This document shows positions 1 to 9,420 of a DNA stretch of 64,000 nucleotides, in pieces. Source of the DNA: CAYFUR01 sp964346275 (GTDB lineage: Bacteria > Sumerlaeota > Sumerlaeia > SLMS01); the NCBI GenBank assembly GCA_964346275.1, contig CAYFUR010000002.1, positions 1 through 64,000 on the forward strand, written 5' to 3'. A model generated the notes under the pieces. It had not been told where the DNA came from and ran no database searches. It worked only from the letters and a program-made list of their open reading frames with translations. The translations under genes and the position numbers were made by a program. Position 1 is the first letter of the stretch. Each line of letters begins with the position of its first letter.

Positions 1-454
1 CCCGGCTGGCGAGGGCGTTCAGCAACGTCCGGCGGTTCCCATTGACTCCATAGAAATCGCGGCGCAACTCACGCATCTCGTCAACGCTGACCCCATCCAG
101 GTCGTAGAGATGGTTGCCGAGACCCGAAGACAGCGCCCGCCAGTAGGCCTCGAACACGATTCCCGTGCAATAACTCCTGTTTTGCGGGTCTCCCTTGGCG
201 ATGCGCTTCCCTTGATAATACAGATCCTGGGTCGTGCCATAATGCGTATTCCACATCTCCTTGGGCATGACCTGATAGCTCCCATCGCTGGGATAACTCT
301 CAATAACGTCGAGGATCCGCTCGTTCAAATCCGGCGGCTCCACATAGGGAACCAGACGGTGGAGCGGAAGCCCCATGAGGAGCAAAAAGCCACCAAGGGC
401 CAGTGTGGTCCCAACGCTGAAGAGAAATGCCTTGGCGATTGGTTTTTCCATCAT
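1..454 (-). CDS. Hypothetical membrane-anchored protein, 3' end cut by window edge
   Basis: An open frame runs leftward from an ATG at 454 (a second ATG lies at 451) and is still open at base 1, so only about 151 N-terminal residues are visible. The start is preceded by AAGGAAG. Residues about 5-27 form one hydrophobic segment (signal anchor or uncleaved signal). The rest is soluble and holds a short conserved-looking stretch, SYCTGIVFEAYWRAL, with a single Cys followed by Gly, which recalls the Cys-containing motif of papain-like or NlpC/P60-like folds; this is a guess, not an identification. It lies 57 bp after another leftward gene of unknown function that also carries membrane segments, so the two probably form an operon. 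Confidence 0.7.
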   Translation of the reverse strand, partial: MMEKPIAKAFLFSVGTTLALGGFLLLMGLPLHRLVPYVEPPDLNERILDVIESYPSDGSYQVMPKEMWNTHYGTTQDLYYQGKRIAKGDPQNRSYCTGIVFEAYWRALSSGLGNHLYDLDGVSVDEMRELRRDFYGVNGNRRTLLNALASR

Positions 455-511
455 CGGGCTTCCTTCAATAAAAGCACCTCGGGCGATTGGACGACAGGGT
501 TCGCGCTGATT

Positions 512-1342
512 TCATGAACCAGGCTTCAGGCCATCCTCTCTTCTTTTGCAGTACAAGATGAATGCTGCGAAAACCATGGCAAAAACAACCGGAAGGATGA
601 GGTGCGTCGCCTGAAAAGGACGCATCGTGGAAAAGCTGGATTCCCGGGGAGTATAGCTTTGAAGATTGCTCTCGCTGGGAGCCAGCCCCAGCTTTTCCAG
701 GGCTTCCCGGTACCGTTTACTCCCCGGTTCGAGATGCTCCCTGTATCGGAGTTGCGATGTGGCCGTGGTCAGGATTTTGAACATCCCCTCGTTATTCATA
801 AAAATCGGAAAAGCCAACCCGAATGGCTCGCCGTCCGGCGAAGCTCCCTTCAGATGGATCATCCCATAGGTGAGCACGTTCTCCCCGGAAAAATCCTGGA
901 GAATTTCCGCATCGGGATCGCCTTCGCCCAAGACGGCGGGGGAAACAAACCGAATGCGGCTCTCCGCAGGGTCGATGGATTCCCAGGAAATCGGCGGCCC
1001 CTCCTCTTCAACGGCAAAGACTCGAAAAGTGCTCGCCAGGCCGCGTTCCAGATCAAAGCCGGCTCCTCTCAGTTCTTCGACGGAGAGGAGAGTTTCGTCC
1101 GCCGTATGGAGGTAAACTGCAACCCGCCATGCATATTCGAGGGCACTTTCCCGAAACGCATCGGGGACGGGCGCCTCCTCTTGAATTTCAATGCCTTCAC
1201 GGAATTGCTGATAAAAGTCCGGTGCGCCGATCTCAACCGGCGCCGCCCCGGACATTACGGATGCCCCAAGGAAAACGGCCAGCAGGCATTTCGCGAGAAT
1301 TCCGCGGAATCCGCCCGATGAGCCAAGGCCTGTTGCAGGCAT
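512..1342 (-). CDS. Hypothetical exported protein with C-terminal membrane anchor
   Basis: I do not recognise this family. The start at 1342 is chosen over upstream in-frame ATGs near 1399 because it follows GGGAGGG with 7-base spacing. The 276-residue product has an N-terminal signal-like segment (about residues 12-32, rich in Leu, Ala and Val and ending near SGAAP), a soluble middle with many acidic residues, and a single hydrophobic helix near the C-terminus (LILPVVFAMVFAAFILY) followed by a short basic tail. This suggests an extracytoplasmic domain anchored by its C-terminus. It precedes the window-edge gene on the same strand and probably shares its transcript. No catalytic motif is evident. 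Confidence 0.7.
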   Translation of the reverse strand: MPATGLGSSGGFRGILAKCLLAVFLGASVMSGAAPVEIGAPDFYQQFREGIEIQEEAPVPDAFRESALEYAWRVAVYLHTADETLLSVEELRGAGFDLERGLASTFRVFAVEEEGPPISWESIDPAESRIRFVSPAVLGEGDPDAEILQDFSGENVLTYGMIHLKGASPDGEPFGLAFPIFMNNEGMFKILTTATSQLRYREHLEPGSKRYREALEKLGLAPSESNLQSYTPRESSFSTMRPFQATHLILPVVFAMVFAAFILYCKRREDGLKPGS

Positions 1343-1571
1343 TTGCCAACCCTCCCGCGTTTGAACTTGTGGAAGGAGAACATTGCGTTCCATCATCATT
1401 ATGCAATAAATTTTCTCTTAAAGATCGGCCATTCATTAAAAAATCAGGCTGGTTATCCGGCGAACTCGGGGGACCCGGAGAAGCGAACAAGTGTGTGTGG
1501 AAAGGAGTCCAAGAAAAAGCCAGAGCCCGCCCTCAACCCAGGCCGGGATCTCTTTTCTCAGGGTCGGAAGA

Positions 1572-1647
1572 TGGTGGAGCTGAGGGGAGTCGAACCCCTT
1601 ACCTTCGCATTGCGAACGCGACGCTCTACCAGATGAGCTACAGCCCC
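1572..1647 (-). tRNA. tRNA-Ala (anticodon CGC)
   Basis: The minus strand folds into a complete cloverleaf of 76 nt including an encoded CCA end. The acceptor GGGGCTG pairs with CAGCTCC, the D arm is GCTC-ATCTGGTA-GAGC, the anticodon arm is TCGCG-TTCGCAA-TGCGA, and the T arm is AGGGG-TTCGACT-CCCCT. The loop TTCGCAA places CGC at positions 34-36, which reads the Ala codon GCG. One G-T pair closes the anticodon stem. Confidence 0.95.
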
Positions 1648-1663
1648 ACGCGAAAGGCGCGTT

Positions 1664-1693
1664 AGTGCTGCGCAAAGTCCGGCGCTCTGTCAA
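1664..1693 (-). promoter_or_regulatory. Candidate promoter of tRNA-Ala
   Basis: On the minus strand a perfect TTGACA (1693-1688) is followed after 18 bases by AGCACT (1669-1664), a weak -10. Transcription would begin about 10 bases before the tRNA 5' end, which is a typical distance for a tRNA leader. The -10 match is poor, so this rests mostly on the -35 and the spacing. Confidence 0.4.
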
Positions 1694-1811
1694 GGCTGAA
1701 TCGAGCGCTTCGAGGTAAAGCGCCAGGGCGGGACCGTGGCATAAGCTTCGCTCCTCTGGGCCCAAAGCTGGAACAGCCCCGCGCGAAAAGCGCATGATCT
1801 CAGGCCCGAAC

Positions 1812-2507
1812 ATGCCCTCGGCAATCGTCTCAGTGACTCATCTGGAAAAAAGTTACGGATCGGGAAACGGAGCCCCGCCGGTCTCCGTCCTGCGGGGCGT
1901 CTCTCTTGAAGTCCAGAGAGGAGAATTCCTCGTTCTCATGGGGGCCTCGGGCAGCGGAAAAACAACGTTGCTCAATTTAATTGGTGGTCTTGATGGGCCG
2001 GACGAGGGCCGAATCCTTGTCAATGACAAGGAGATTCACGCGCTCGACGACAACGACCGCAGCGCCTTTCGCCTTCGGAATATTGGTTTTGTCTTCCAGT
2101 TCTTCAACCTGCTCCCCAATCTTTCGGTGCAGGAGAACATCTCGCTGCCATTGCTCTTCCTCAATGAGGGGGAAAAGTCAGCCCGCCAAAGAGCCCGGGA
2201 ATATGCGGAGGAAGTCGGCCTGGGGGATAAATTGTCCCGCCGGACACACGAGCTTTCCGGGGGCGAAATGCAACGGGTTGGTCTGGCCCGGGCGCTGGTT
2301 CATCGGCCGGCTCTCCTCCTTGCCGATGAACCGACCGGGAACCTGGATTCGCGAACAGGGGACACGATCCTGAACCTCATTCGCCGCGCGGCGTCCAAAC
2401 ACGGAGCGACGGTGATCATGGCAACCCATGACCAGAAGGCCGGCGATATTGCGGACCGAACCGTCCGGATGATTGACGGCACCATTGCGGCGGAGAACGG
2501 GGAATGA
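1812..2507 (+). CDS. ABC transporter ATP-binding protein, LolD/MacB/YbbA type
   Basis: A 231-residue ATPase with all ABC motifs in order: Walker A GASGSGKTT, Q-loop FVFQ, signature LSGGEMQRVGLARAL, Walker B LLLADEPTGNLD and the switch His in ATHD. The ADEPTGNLDS form is typical of the MacB/LolD/FtsE class that partners FtsX-like permeases. The ATG at 1812 gives the usual family N-terminus; an in-frame ATG at 1794 adds only six residues. The gene overlaps its partner permease by 4 bp (ATGA), so they are translationally coupled. Likely roles are mechanotransmission or lipoprotein/lipid extraction at the inner membrane, by analogy with YbbA-YbbP or LolCDE. No third component or periplasmic adaptor follows, which favours the YbbAP type. 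Confidence 0.92.
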   Translation: MPSAIVSVTHLEKSYGSGNGAPPVSVLRGVSLEVQRGEFLVLMGASGSGKTTLLNLIGGLDGPDEGRILVNDKEIHALDDNDRSAFRLRNIGFVFQFFNLLPNLSVQENISLPLLFLNEGEKSARQRAREYAEEVGLGDKLSRRTHELSGGEMQRVGLARALVHRPALLLADEPTGNLDSRTGDTILNLIRRAASKHGATVIMATHDQKAGDIADRTVRMIDGTIAAENGE

Positions 2508-5092
2508 AGGCGCGAGCCGTCTTCCACGCGCTGATCACAAGCTATATCAGCCACGAGCGCGGCCGGACGCTTCTGACATTGCTTGGGCTGGCTTTGGGTG
2601 TGGCGGTGCTGGTCGCCATCGACCTGGCCAACGAATCGGCGGTTTCCAGCTTCAAGCAAACGGTTCGCGACGTCGCCGGCTCCGCGGAGCTGTCCATCCG
2701 CGGGCGTGGAGCGGGCCTCCCGGGAGATGTCGTCTCAAAAGCCATCGAGACGAAAGGCGTGGCCGGTGCGGCGCCGCTGATCTCAGGGCGGGCCACGTTT
2801 TATTCTGCAGAAGGAAAGACGACAGAAACCCTGCTGCTTCTCGGCGTGGATCTGCTTCTGAGCGCTGAACCACCGGAAACACCCGTGCGGCCCGTGCCGT
2901 TTCAGTTGGAAGAAGGGCGCGAGGCGACCAGCTTCCTCATCAACCCCGACGTCCTGCTTTTCACGGAACCCTTTTTGAAAAAAAACAATCTGAAGCTGGG
3001 AGAAAGAATCACTCTCGATATACTGGGTGTGGATCGGAAAATCATCGTTGGCGGCAGGGTTGAAGGCGGACCGCTGATCGATGCCGAGGGCGGCAATGTC
3101 GCCGTTACGGATGTGGGCATGGCGGATGTGCTTCTGCGGCGAGGCGGCCTGCTCGACCAGGTCGATCTTCTTTTGGAAGAGGGTGCGGAAGCCGATACCG
3201 TCGCCGGACGCCTGAGAGACTCCCTTCCAGAGTCGGCACTTGTCGAACGCCCCGAAACGCGGAACCAGCGCGTCGATGACATGCTGTCCGCATTTCGCTT
3301 TAATTTGCGGGCGCTTGGGCATATCTCCATCGTCGTCGGGGCCTTTCTGATATACAATACGATGAATATCGCGGTAATACGCCGCCGCAAAGTGATCGGA
3401 ACGGTGCGGGCCCTCGGTGTATCGCGCGGCATGGTTCGGCTGGTATTTCTTCTGGAGGGGGCGCTGTTCGGCCTGGCCGCTTCCCTGATCGGAATCCTCG
3501 CGGGCATCGCCATGGCAGCGGCGTTGCTGGATATCGTGGCGACGGCGATCTCCATCAACTTTGTCGAGACGCGGGCCGAGCGGCTCGCCCTCGAACCCGG
3601 GATCATAATGCTCGCGCTTGGCATGGGAATCGGGGGTTCACTGATCGCGGCGGCGGGCCCCGCTCACGAGGCCGCGGCCACACCACCGGCAAATACAATG
3701 ACTCAGGGCGCGGCCGAGGGCCGCCCAAAGCCCCTGCTGCGGCCAACCGTTTTCGGGTGCATCTTCGCCGCCCTCGGCGTCTATACGCTGACGCGGGAAC
3801 CAGAGCCGGGGCTGCCCATCCTTGGCTATACGGCTTCCCTTTTCCTGATCGCCGCGTTTGTCTTCTGGAGCCGTCCGCTTCTCACGGGGCTCTGCGCGAT
3901 CTTCCGGCGCCCCTACTCGCGGCTGTTCAAGGCCGAGGGACTGCTTGCCGTATCCAGCCTGCAGGCCTCCTCCGGCCGCTCCAGTGTCGCGATCTGCGGG
4001 TTGATGATCAGCCTGGGAATGACCATTGCCGTCAGCGTGATGGTTTCCAGTTTTCGCGGCACGGTCACCACCTGGATGAACCAAGTCCTGTTGGCGGATC
4101 TCTACGTGTCTCCCGCTTCAACGGGTGCTTCTCGCAGGCCGGCGCCCATGCCCCGGGAACTGGCTGAACAAGTGGAGGCCTTGCCCGGCGTCGATTCCAT
4201 CGATCCCTTCCGCTCCCGCGAAGTTCTTATCGACGGCCAGCCCGCCCTGCTCGGCGCGGGAAGCCTATCCTCCGCTCGTTTTGCCAATCAAACCATCGAT
4301 GGCCGCGACATGGAGGAGGTGCTGGAGCAGGCCAAGTCCCAGGGCCAGGTCGTTGCCAGTGCCGTCTTCGCGAGAAAGCGTGGATTGGAAGCAGGGGATT
4401 CGATTCACATTCCCACCCCGGAAGGTCTCCAGCGGCTCGTTATTGCAGGCATCTATCATGATTACAGCTCGGAAAAGGGCTATGTGATCATGGATTGGAA
4501 TCTCTATGACCAATTCTACGAGGAACAGCTGATCAATAGCATTTCGATCTTTGTCGAGCCAGGGGCGGACCGGGAGAAACTCCGGCGCCGAGTATTAGAA
4601 ATCAGCCGGGGTGATCGATCGGTGCCGCCGCTCAGCGTTCGCGCCAATGAAGAGTTGCGGAAGTTTGCCCTTCAATCGTTCGACAAAACCTTTGCGATCA
4701 CATGGGTCCTCCAGGCGATCGCGATGACCGTGGCCGTCCTGGGCGTCACGGCGACTCTGCTTTCCCAAATCCTCGACCGGCGGGCGGAAATTGCCACGCT
4801 TCGGCATCTCGGGGCGGGGCGAGGGCGTGTGGTCCGGGTTGTCCTCCTCGAATCCGGGCTGATTGGAGTCGCCGGTGTTCTCATGGGTATTGTGGCGGGA
4901 ATCGGCCTCTCCTGGATCCTGACTAAGGTCATCATGCTGCAGAGCTTTGGATGGACCATCACCTATGATTTGCCCTGGCTGGTGGTGGCGCAGGTCTCCC
5001 TGGTTGTCTTTCTCGCAACCCTGGCGGGCGCCGCTCTGCCAGCGCGGGAAGCAGTGCGGACAGCCCAGGCCGGCCTTCGGCGGAACGCGTAA
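2504..5092 (+). CDS. FtsX-like ABC transporter permease, double-length (YbbP type)
   Basis: An 862-residue membrane protein: an N-terminal helix (about residues 25-45), a large extracytoplasmic domain (about 50-260), a cluster of helices (about 270-400), further helices around 400-450, a second extracytoplasmic domain (about 510-715) and three final helices. This is two MacB_PCD/FtsX units in one chain, as in YbbP-type permeases. It overlaps the ATPase gene by 4 bp. The pair resembles transporters that remove lipophilic substrates or act in envelope maintenance; the substrate cannot be told from sequence. A T-rich hairpin overlapping the stop codon probably ends the transcript. Confidence 0.9.
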   Translation: MKARAVFHALITSYISHERGRTLLTLLGLALGVAVLVAIDLANESAVSSFKQTVRDVAGSAELSIRGRGAGLPGDVVSKAIETKGVAGAAPLISGRATFYSAEGKTTETLLLLGVDLLLSAEPPETPVRPVPFQLEEGREATSFLINPDVLLFTEPFLKKNNLKLGERITLDILGVDRKIIVGGRVEGGPLIDAEGGNVAVTDVGMADVLLRRGGLLDQVDLLLEEGAEADTVAGRLRDSLPESALVERPETRNQRVDDMLSAFRFNLRALGHISIVVGAFLIYNTMNIAVIRRRKVIGTVRALGVSRGMVRLVFLLEGALFGLAASLIGILAGIAMAAALLDIVATAISINFVETRAERLALEPGIIMLALGMGIGGSLIAAAGPAHEAAATPPANTMTQGAAEGRPKPLLRPTVFGCIFAALGVYTLTREPEPGLPILGYTASLFLIAAFVFWSRPLLTGLCAIFRRPYSRLFKAEGLLAVSSLQASSGRSSVAICGLMISLGMTIAVSVMVSSFRGTVTTWMNQVLLADLYVSPASTGASRRPAPMPRELAEQVEALPGVDSIDPFRSREVLIDGQPALLGAGSLSSARFANQTIDGRDMEEVLEQAKSQGQVVASAVFARKRGLEAGDSIHIPTPEGLQRLVIAGIYHDYSSEKGYVIMDWNLYDQFYEEQLINSISIFVEPGADREKLRRRVLEISRGDRSVPPLSVRANEELRKFALQSFDKTFAITWVLQAIAMTVAVLGVTATLLSQILDRRAEIATLRHLGAGRGRVVRVVLLESGLIGVAGVLMGIVAGIGLSWILTKVIMLQSFGWTITYDLPWLVVAQVSLVVFLATLAGAALPAREAVRTAQAGLRRNA

Positions 5093-5111
5093 CCCCAGTT
5101 CGCTTTTTTTT
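5080..5111 (+). terminator. Rho-independent terminator overlapping the permease stop codon
   Basis: GCG(G)AAC (5080-5086) can pair with GTTCGC (5098-5103) around an 11-base loop, with one bulged G, and is followed by eight T (5104-5111). The stem is short but the T-run is strong. Confidence 0.55.
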
Positions 5112-5478
5112 CGTCAGGAAAAACCAACTTTCGACCTTGTGCCGATTGACACGCCTGCCGCAATCCCGGACAGTTTCATTCATAGAACTCTTCAGAAGAC
5201 TCCGGCAAGAGATGGGAAAGAGAGGTGACCTTCGGCCCGCGTTTGACCGGACTAAAACCTGGTCCGGCCCAAGGGATCGTTTCACCCCGCTCTTCCCGAA
5301 TAATTCTGATGATGGGAGTTGAATGATGTGCGCAGGAGCGAACCCCAGAGGGGTCGGTTGCTCATCGAGCGCTGGGTTCTCGAAAACATTCGCGCTCCCT
5401 CCGTTATCCCCCACCGGCGCATATGGACAGTAAACTTTTCATCCCCGCCCAACCGCCTCAATAAAAAGGAGGCTTCCG
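5112..5478. other. Intergenic region upstream of the TPR/kinase operon
   Basis: This stretch of about 365 bases holds no convincing gene. A perfect TTGACA lies at 5146-5151, but no good -10 follows at 16-19 bases, so I do not call a promoter. The only clear signal is the ribosome binding site AAAAAGGAGG at 5463-5472 that fixes the start of the next gene at 5479. Confidence 0.6.
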
Positions 5479-8400
5479 ATGGTATGGTGCAAGGCGACTG
5501 AATCTTCCCCCGGGTTTTTCTCTTTTCCCCTTCTCAAAGGAGGACTGGCTTTTCTGGCGGTTCTGGCACTTGTGCTCTTCTGCCCGCTCGCCGCCTCCGC
5601 CGATGTCGTCCATTTAAAGAATGGCAACACAATCAGTGGCAAAATCCTCGAAGAGGGAAACGGAGAGATTCTGGTCAGCACGGGAGTGAGCGAGTTGACC
5701 GTGCCCACTTCGTCGATTGACCGCATCGAGCGGGGATTCCCCACGGAATTGGTGTTGCGAAAGGCTCGCCGGTCCCTGGAAGCGGGCCAGGAACTAATGA
5801 AACGCGGCAATCGTGGAGAAGCCCGGCGGACGTTCGAAGCGGCGCTGATCTCACTGGAAGATGATACGGCAACGCTCGACGAATTGCCCGAAGAAATTGA
5901 AGAGGCGCGGGAGAAGCTGGATCAGGCACGCCAGAATGCCCTGCCCCCGGATCCCGCCAGCCAGAAGGCCGAACAACTCTATCAGCGGGCCCTGAAAGAG
6001 ATCGATCATCTGGACTATTCCCAGGCCTATGAAATTCTTAGGGAAGCGGTGGAGCTCAAGCCAGACCGGGCTGATATCCAATACCGGCTCGGGCGTATTG
6101 CCCGCCGGGTGGAGCGCCCCGAAGCATCCATTGAAGCCTTCCAAAGCGCCCTTCGCCTGGATCCGGACACGTACTACAAGGACGTCTCCGATCCGCTGCT
6201 GGAGCTGCTTCATACCGAAGGACGGAAGCTGGCCAACTCCCGGCGCGCCGAACAAGCCATTCCTCTCTTTCAGGAAATCCTGATCCTCCAGGATGAACAG
6301 AAAGGGAAAGGGGAGGCGGTGGAACTGGAAAAGTATCTGGCGAAGAAAACCTCCCTGGAGAAAAAGCCGGAAGACGAAGTGCTCATGGAGGTCTATCGCT
6401 ACGCCGATAGCAATGACCTCGTGGACCTGGCCTTCGCCGCGGTTTCCCGGGCGGCGGATCTCCGCCCGGAAGATAAAGAGATTCAGCGGCTGAAAGGCCA
6501 GACGGGCTTTCTTTCAAAACTGAAGGCCCGGATGGACCAGGGTGATGTAGGGGGCGCGGCGGAGCTGGTCGCCGAAGCGCCTCCGGAAATCTCCGAATCG
6601 GAAGAGATGGCCGGGCGCATCGACAAGATGACGGGAAACATGAGCAAGGAAATCGAGGCCCGAAAGCTCCTGCTGAAGACCCGCGAAGCGTTCGAAAGCG
6701 GCGATTTCCGAAAAGCCGCTGCCCTGGCTCGACGGCTCGCAACGGAATACCACAATACCGATGCCGCATCGGAAGCAGCGGAGCTTTTGCGCGAGGCGGA
6801 GTTGGAAGCGCCTGTGAAGGAGGCCCTCGACGAGGTTGCCGAATTGATCGAACAGGGAGATTTCGATGCGGCGGAAGCACGCATCGATGAAGTCCTGGGC
6901 ATGGAGAACATTGATTCAAGCGACCAATACCAGAATGCCCTGGAAATCAAACAGCGCCTTCCCGAAGAACGGGAAGCGGAGCGTCTTTACAATACGGCCC
7001 GTACGCAACTGGATCGCGGCCAATTCGACCAGGCCTTGACGACTCTGGACCAGATCGTAACCCAGTTCCCGAATACGCGTGCAGGACAACGAGCTGCGAA
7101 ATGGCTGAAAGATTATCGGAAACAACTCGCGCGAGAAGCGCGCACAACAGAACTGTTTGAAACGAATTCCATCTTTGCCTTCGCGGACCCCAATCTCTGG
7201 CGCGCAGCCAGTTACCCCGCTTCCAACAATTCCTCGCGCATGCGTGTCCCCAAGGTTCAGGATGCCATGCGGGGCAGGCTCACCAGCCTGTTTGACGACC
7301 TGGTCGAGCAGGAGAGCGAAGTCCACGCGGAGACACGGTCCGCATGGCTTCACATTGGGCTGCCGCTGGCCCTTGGCGGGCTGATCCTCGCCGGACTTTT
7401 CTGGAAGCTTGCCCGCCCGGGCAGGGAGCGCATGAGGGAGCTGGAAGAAGTCACCAATGCCACCGATGCCGGCAGTGAATCAGAATTTGAGGCCTCCCAC
7501 AGCCTGACGGTTTGCCGGATGTGCGGACTCGATATGCCCCCGGGCTCGCTTATCTGTCCGGAATGCGGCGCCCCCACGAAACTCTCGGAAATCGAGCAGC
7601 AGCGGGAAACCGCCGATAGCCGCGAAGCGGATTATGATCCCTGGAAGATTCGCGTCAAAGCTCAAGAAAAAAACGATTTCCAAACTTACTTCGAGAAAGC
7701 CCAGGACCTCGCAGAAACAAGCGACACCCAGGCGGCAATCGACCAGTGCCTGCGGGCACTCCAGGAGGATCCTCACAGGAAAGAGGGCTTCGCGCTGCTT
7801 GCTGAACTGTATGAGCGAGCCGGAAAACCGGACGAAGCGGCCAAGTGCTATCGGGAGATCCTGCTTCTCGATCCCACGGATATCGTGACACGGCAAAAAG
7901 TGGAGTCCCTGCTCCAGCTCGTGAACGCGCCCCTGCGGATGAATGGCGTGATTATCACGCTATCGATTCTCATTTGGTGGATGCTGTTCTGGCTGGTGCT
8001 GGGCCTGGATCCCTACATGTGGTGGCTGCGGTTGATCCTGTCTGTCGCCGGTTGTGTTCTGACGGCGTGGCTCCTGATCAGGTATCAGCAGGATAAAAGG
8101 GTCAGCATCCATGGCCAGAACCGGGCGGTTCCTGACGTACATCGGCCGCTGCCCAAGAAGGATCTTTCCTGGAAAGAACAAAACCGCCAGGCTCGGATCA
8201 TCGCCGAGGAAATCAACGAACACACGGGGGTGGAAGTTCCCGTTCTGAGCACCTGGCGCATCGCGGGCGCCGTTTTGCTTTCGGCGCTTCTCCTTGGCGT
8301 GATGGTCCTCATCCATTGGACAAACGATGCTCCCTTGGTCTTCCTGGGGTGGCCGGCCGGCGTCGTCCTCTTCTTTTATCTGCTGGAAATCCACCCTCGC

Positions 8401-9420
8401 ATCCTTTGCGCAAGCGCGATTTTGCGGCACTGCTTTGAAGAAACGTCCTCGCCCTGGGCGGATCCCCACCGGCCATTCATACCCAAGGGAGAGGAGAAGG
8501 CTGCCGGGGAATTCCTGGTCCGTTCCTACGATGAGTTCCCCCTGCGCTGGGCACTCAACCCCCGGCCCTATCGGCCGACACGCCAGGGCATCCTGAACAG
8601 TATTCAACAGACGCTCAACCGCCACTGGGCCTGCCACCGCTTCTACCGGGGCCTCCACGTGGTGCGCGATGTGGACTTCCCTTACCCATTGCGCTTCAAG
8701 AAAACGATCACCCTGCTCTCGCTCATCATGATCGTGAGCCTTGGATGCGCGGCGGCCATTTCTTTTTTGGAATCCGCCGCGAAAGATCGCTACGTTGATT
8801 CCTTGCGGATCGGTTATCTTCATCTGCTGGACGGCGAAATGGAAGCGGCCAGGGACGAGTTCCTGCGGGCGGCGAGAGCCGAGCGCGAACGCGCCCTCCC
8901 CCACCTCTACCTGGCTCACGTCAATTCCGCCCTTGGCTTCGATCATTCCGCCGAGCGTGCTTACAAGGCGGCTATCAACCGCACAAACGGCATGGCCGTC
9001 CCCTATAATGACTATGGCAACTTCCTCCAGCGCCATGGACGGATACAGGAAGCTCTGCAGTATTACCGCAAAGCCCTCGAATACGACCCAAACAACGGGA
9101 ATATATACAACAACCTGGGAGCAGCCCTTTACAAGCTCCAGGATTACGACAAGGCGGCGCGCTATCTGGAGCAGGCGACATCGATCGACGCGAAGAACTC
9201 CCGGGCCTATATAACACTCGGCCTGGCATACGAAGCCATGGGCCGCCGAGAGGAAGCCCGCGAGGCCTTTACGAAGGCCGTCGAGCTTGCCCCGGAACTT
9301 GACTATACAGAGGTGGCCCGCCAGCACCTTGAAACCGGCGATGAGGCGCCATCGGAAATTCCCGGCCTGGAAATCTCCATGGCTGAAAAACAAGATGATG
9401 GCGGGATGAATGAGCCGTGA
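5479..9420 (+). CDS. Giant TPR protein with zinc ribbon and multiple membrane segments
   Basis: The 1313-residue product starts with a signal-like segment (about residues 13-35), followed by a small beta domain seen in exported TPR proteins (ADVVHLKNGNTISGKILEE). Tandem TPR-like helices fill about residues 90-580. A membrane helix lies near 622-645, then a CxxC-x(13)-CxxC zinc ribbon (CRMCG...CPECG, about 677-697), a TPR pair (about 740-800), four more hydrophobic helices (about 820-865 and 925-970), another at about 1075-1097, and C-terminal TPRs (about 1105-1290). The ATG follows AAAAAGGAGG. It overlaps the following kinase gene by 4 bp, so the pair is coupled and probably functions as one signalling or assembly complex. 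The specific role is unknown. Confidence 0.85.
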   Translation: MVWCKATESSPGFFSFPLLKGGLAFLAVLALVLFCPLAASADVVHLKNGNTISGKILEEGNGEILVSTGVSELTVPTSSIDRIERGFPTELVLRKARRSLEAGQELMKRGNRGEARRTFEAALISLEDDTATLDELPEEIEEAREKLDQARQNALPPDPASQKAEQLYQRALKEIDHLDYSQAYEILREAVELKPDRADIQYRLGRIARRVERPEASIEAFQSALRLDPDTYYKDVSDPLLELLHTEGRKLANSRRAEQAIPLFQEILILQDEQKGKGEAVELEKYLAKKTSLEKKPEDEVLMEVYRYADSNDLVDLAFAAVSRAADLRPEDKEIQRLKGQTGFLSKLKARMDQGDVGGAAELVAEAPPEISESEEMAGRIDKMTGNMSKEIEARKLLLKTREAFESGDFRKAAALARRLATEYHNTDAASEAAELLREAELEAPVKEALDEVAELIEQGDFDAAEARIDEVLGMENIDSSDQYQNALEIKQRLPEEREAERLYNTARTQLDRGQFDQALTTLDQIVTQFPNTRAGQRAAKWLKDYRKQLAREARTTELFETNSIFAFADPNLWRAASYPASNNSSRMRVPKVQDAMRGRLTSLFDDLVEQESEVHAETRSAWLHIGLPLALGGLILAGLFWKLARPGRERMRELEEVTNATDAGSESEFEASHSLTVCRMCGLDMPPGSLICPECGAPTKLSEIEQQRETADSREADYDPWKIRVKAQEKNDFQTYFEKAQDLAETSDTQAAIDQCLRALQEDPHRKEGFALLAELYERAGKPDEAAKCYREILLLDPTDIVTRQKVESLLQLVNAPLRMNGVIITLSILIWWMLFWLVLGLDPYMWWLRLILSVAGCVLTAWLLIRYQQDKRVSIHGQNRAVPDVHRPLPKKDLSWKEQNRQARIIAEEINEHTGVEVPVLSTWRIAGAVLLSALLLGVMVLIHWTNDAPLVFLGWPAGVVLFFYLLEIHPRILCASAILRHCFEETSSPWADPHRPFIPKGEEKAAGEFLVRSYDEFPLRWALNPRPYRPTRQGILNSIQQTLNRHWACHRFYRGLHVVRDVDFPYPLRFKKTITLLSLIMIVSLGCAAAISFLESAAKDRYVDSLRIGYLHLLDGEMEAARDEFLRAARAERERALPHLYLAHVNSALGFDHSAERAYKAAINRTNGMAVPYNDYGNFLQRHGRIQEALQYYRKALEYDPNNGNIYNNLGAALYKLQDYDKAARYLEQATSIDAKNSRAYITLGLAYEAMGRREEAREAFTKAVELAPELDYTEVARQHLETGDEAPSEIPGLEISMAEKQDDGGMNEP

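Noticed and set aside
5146..5174. TTGACA as promoter for the TPR/kinase operon
   Set aside because: The -35 is perfect, but no -10-like hexamer lies 16-19 bases downstream, so I kept it only as a note on the intergenic region.
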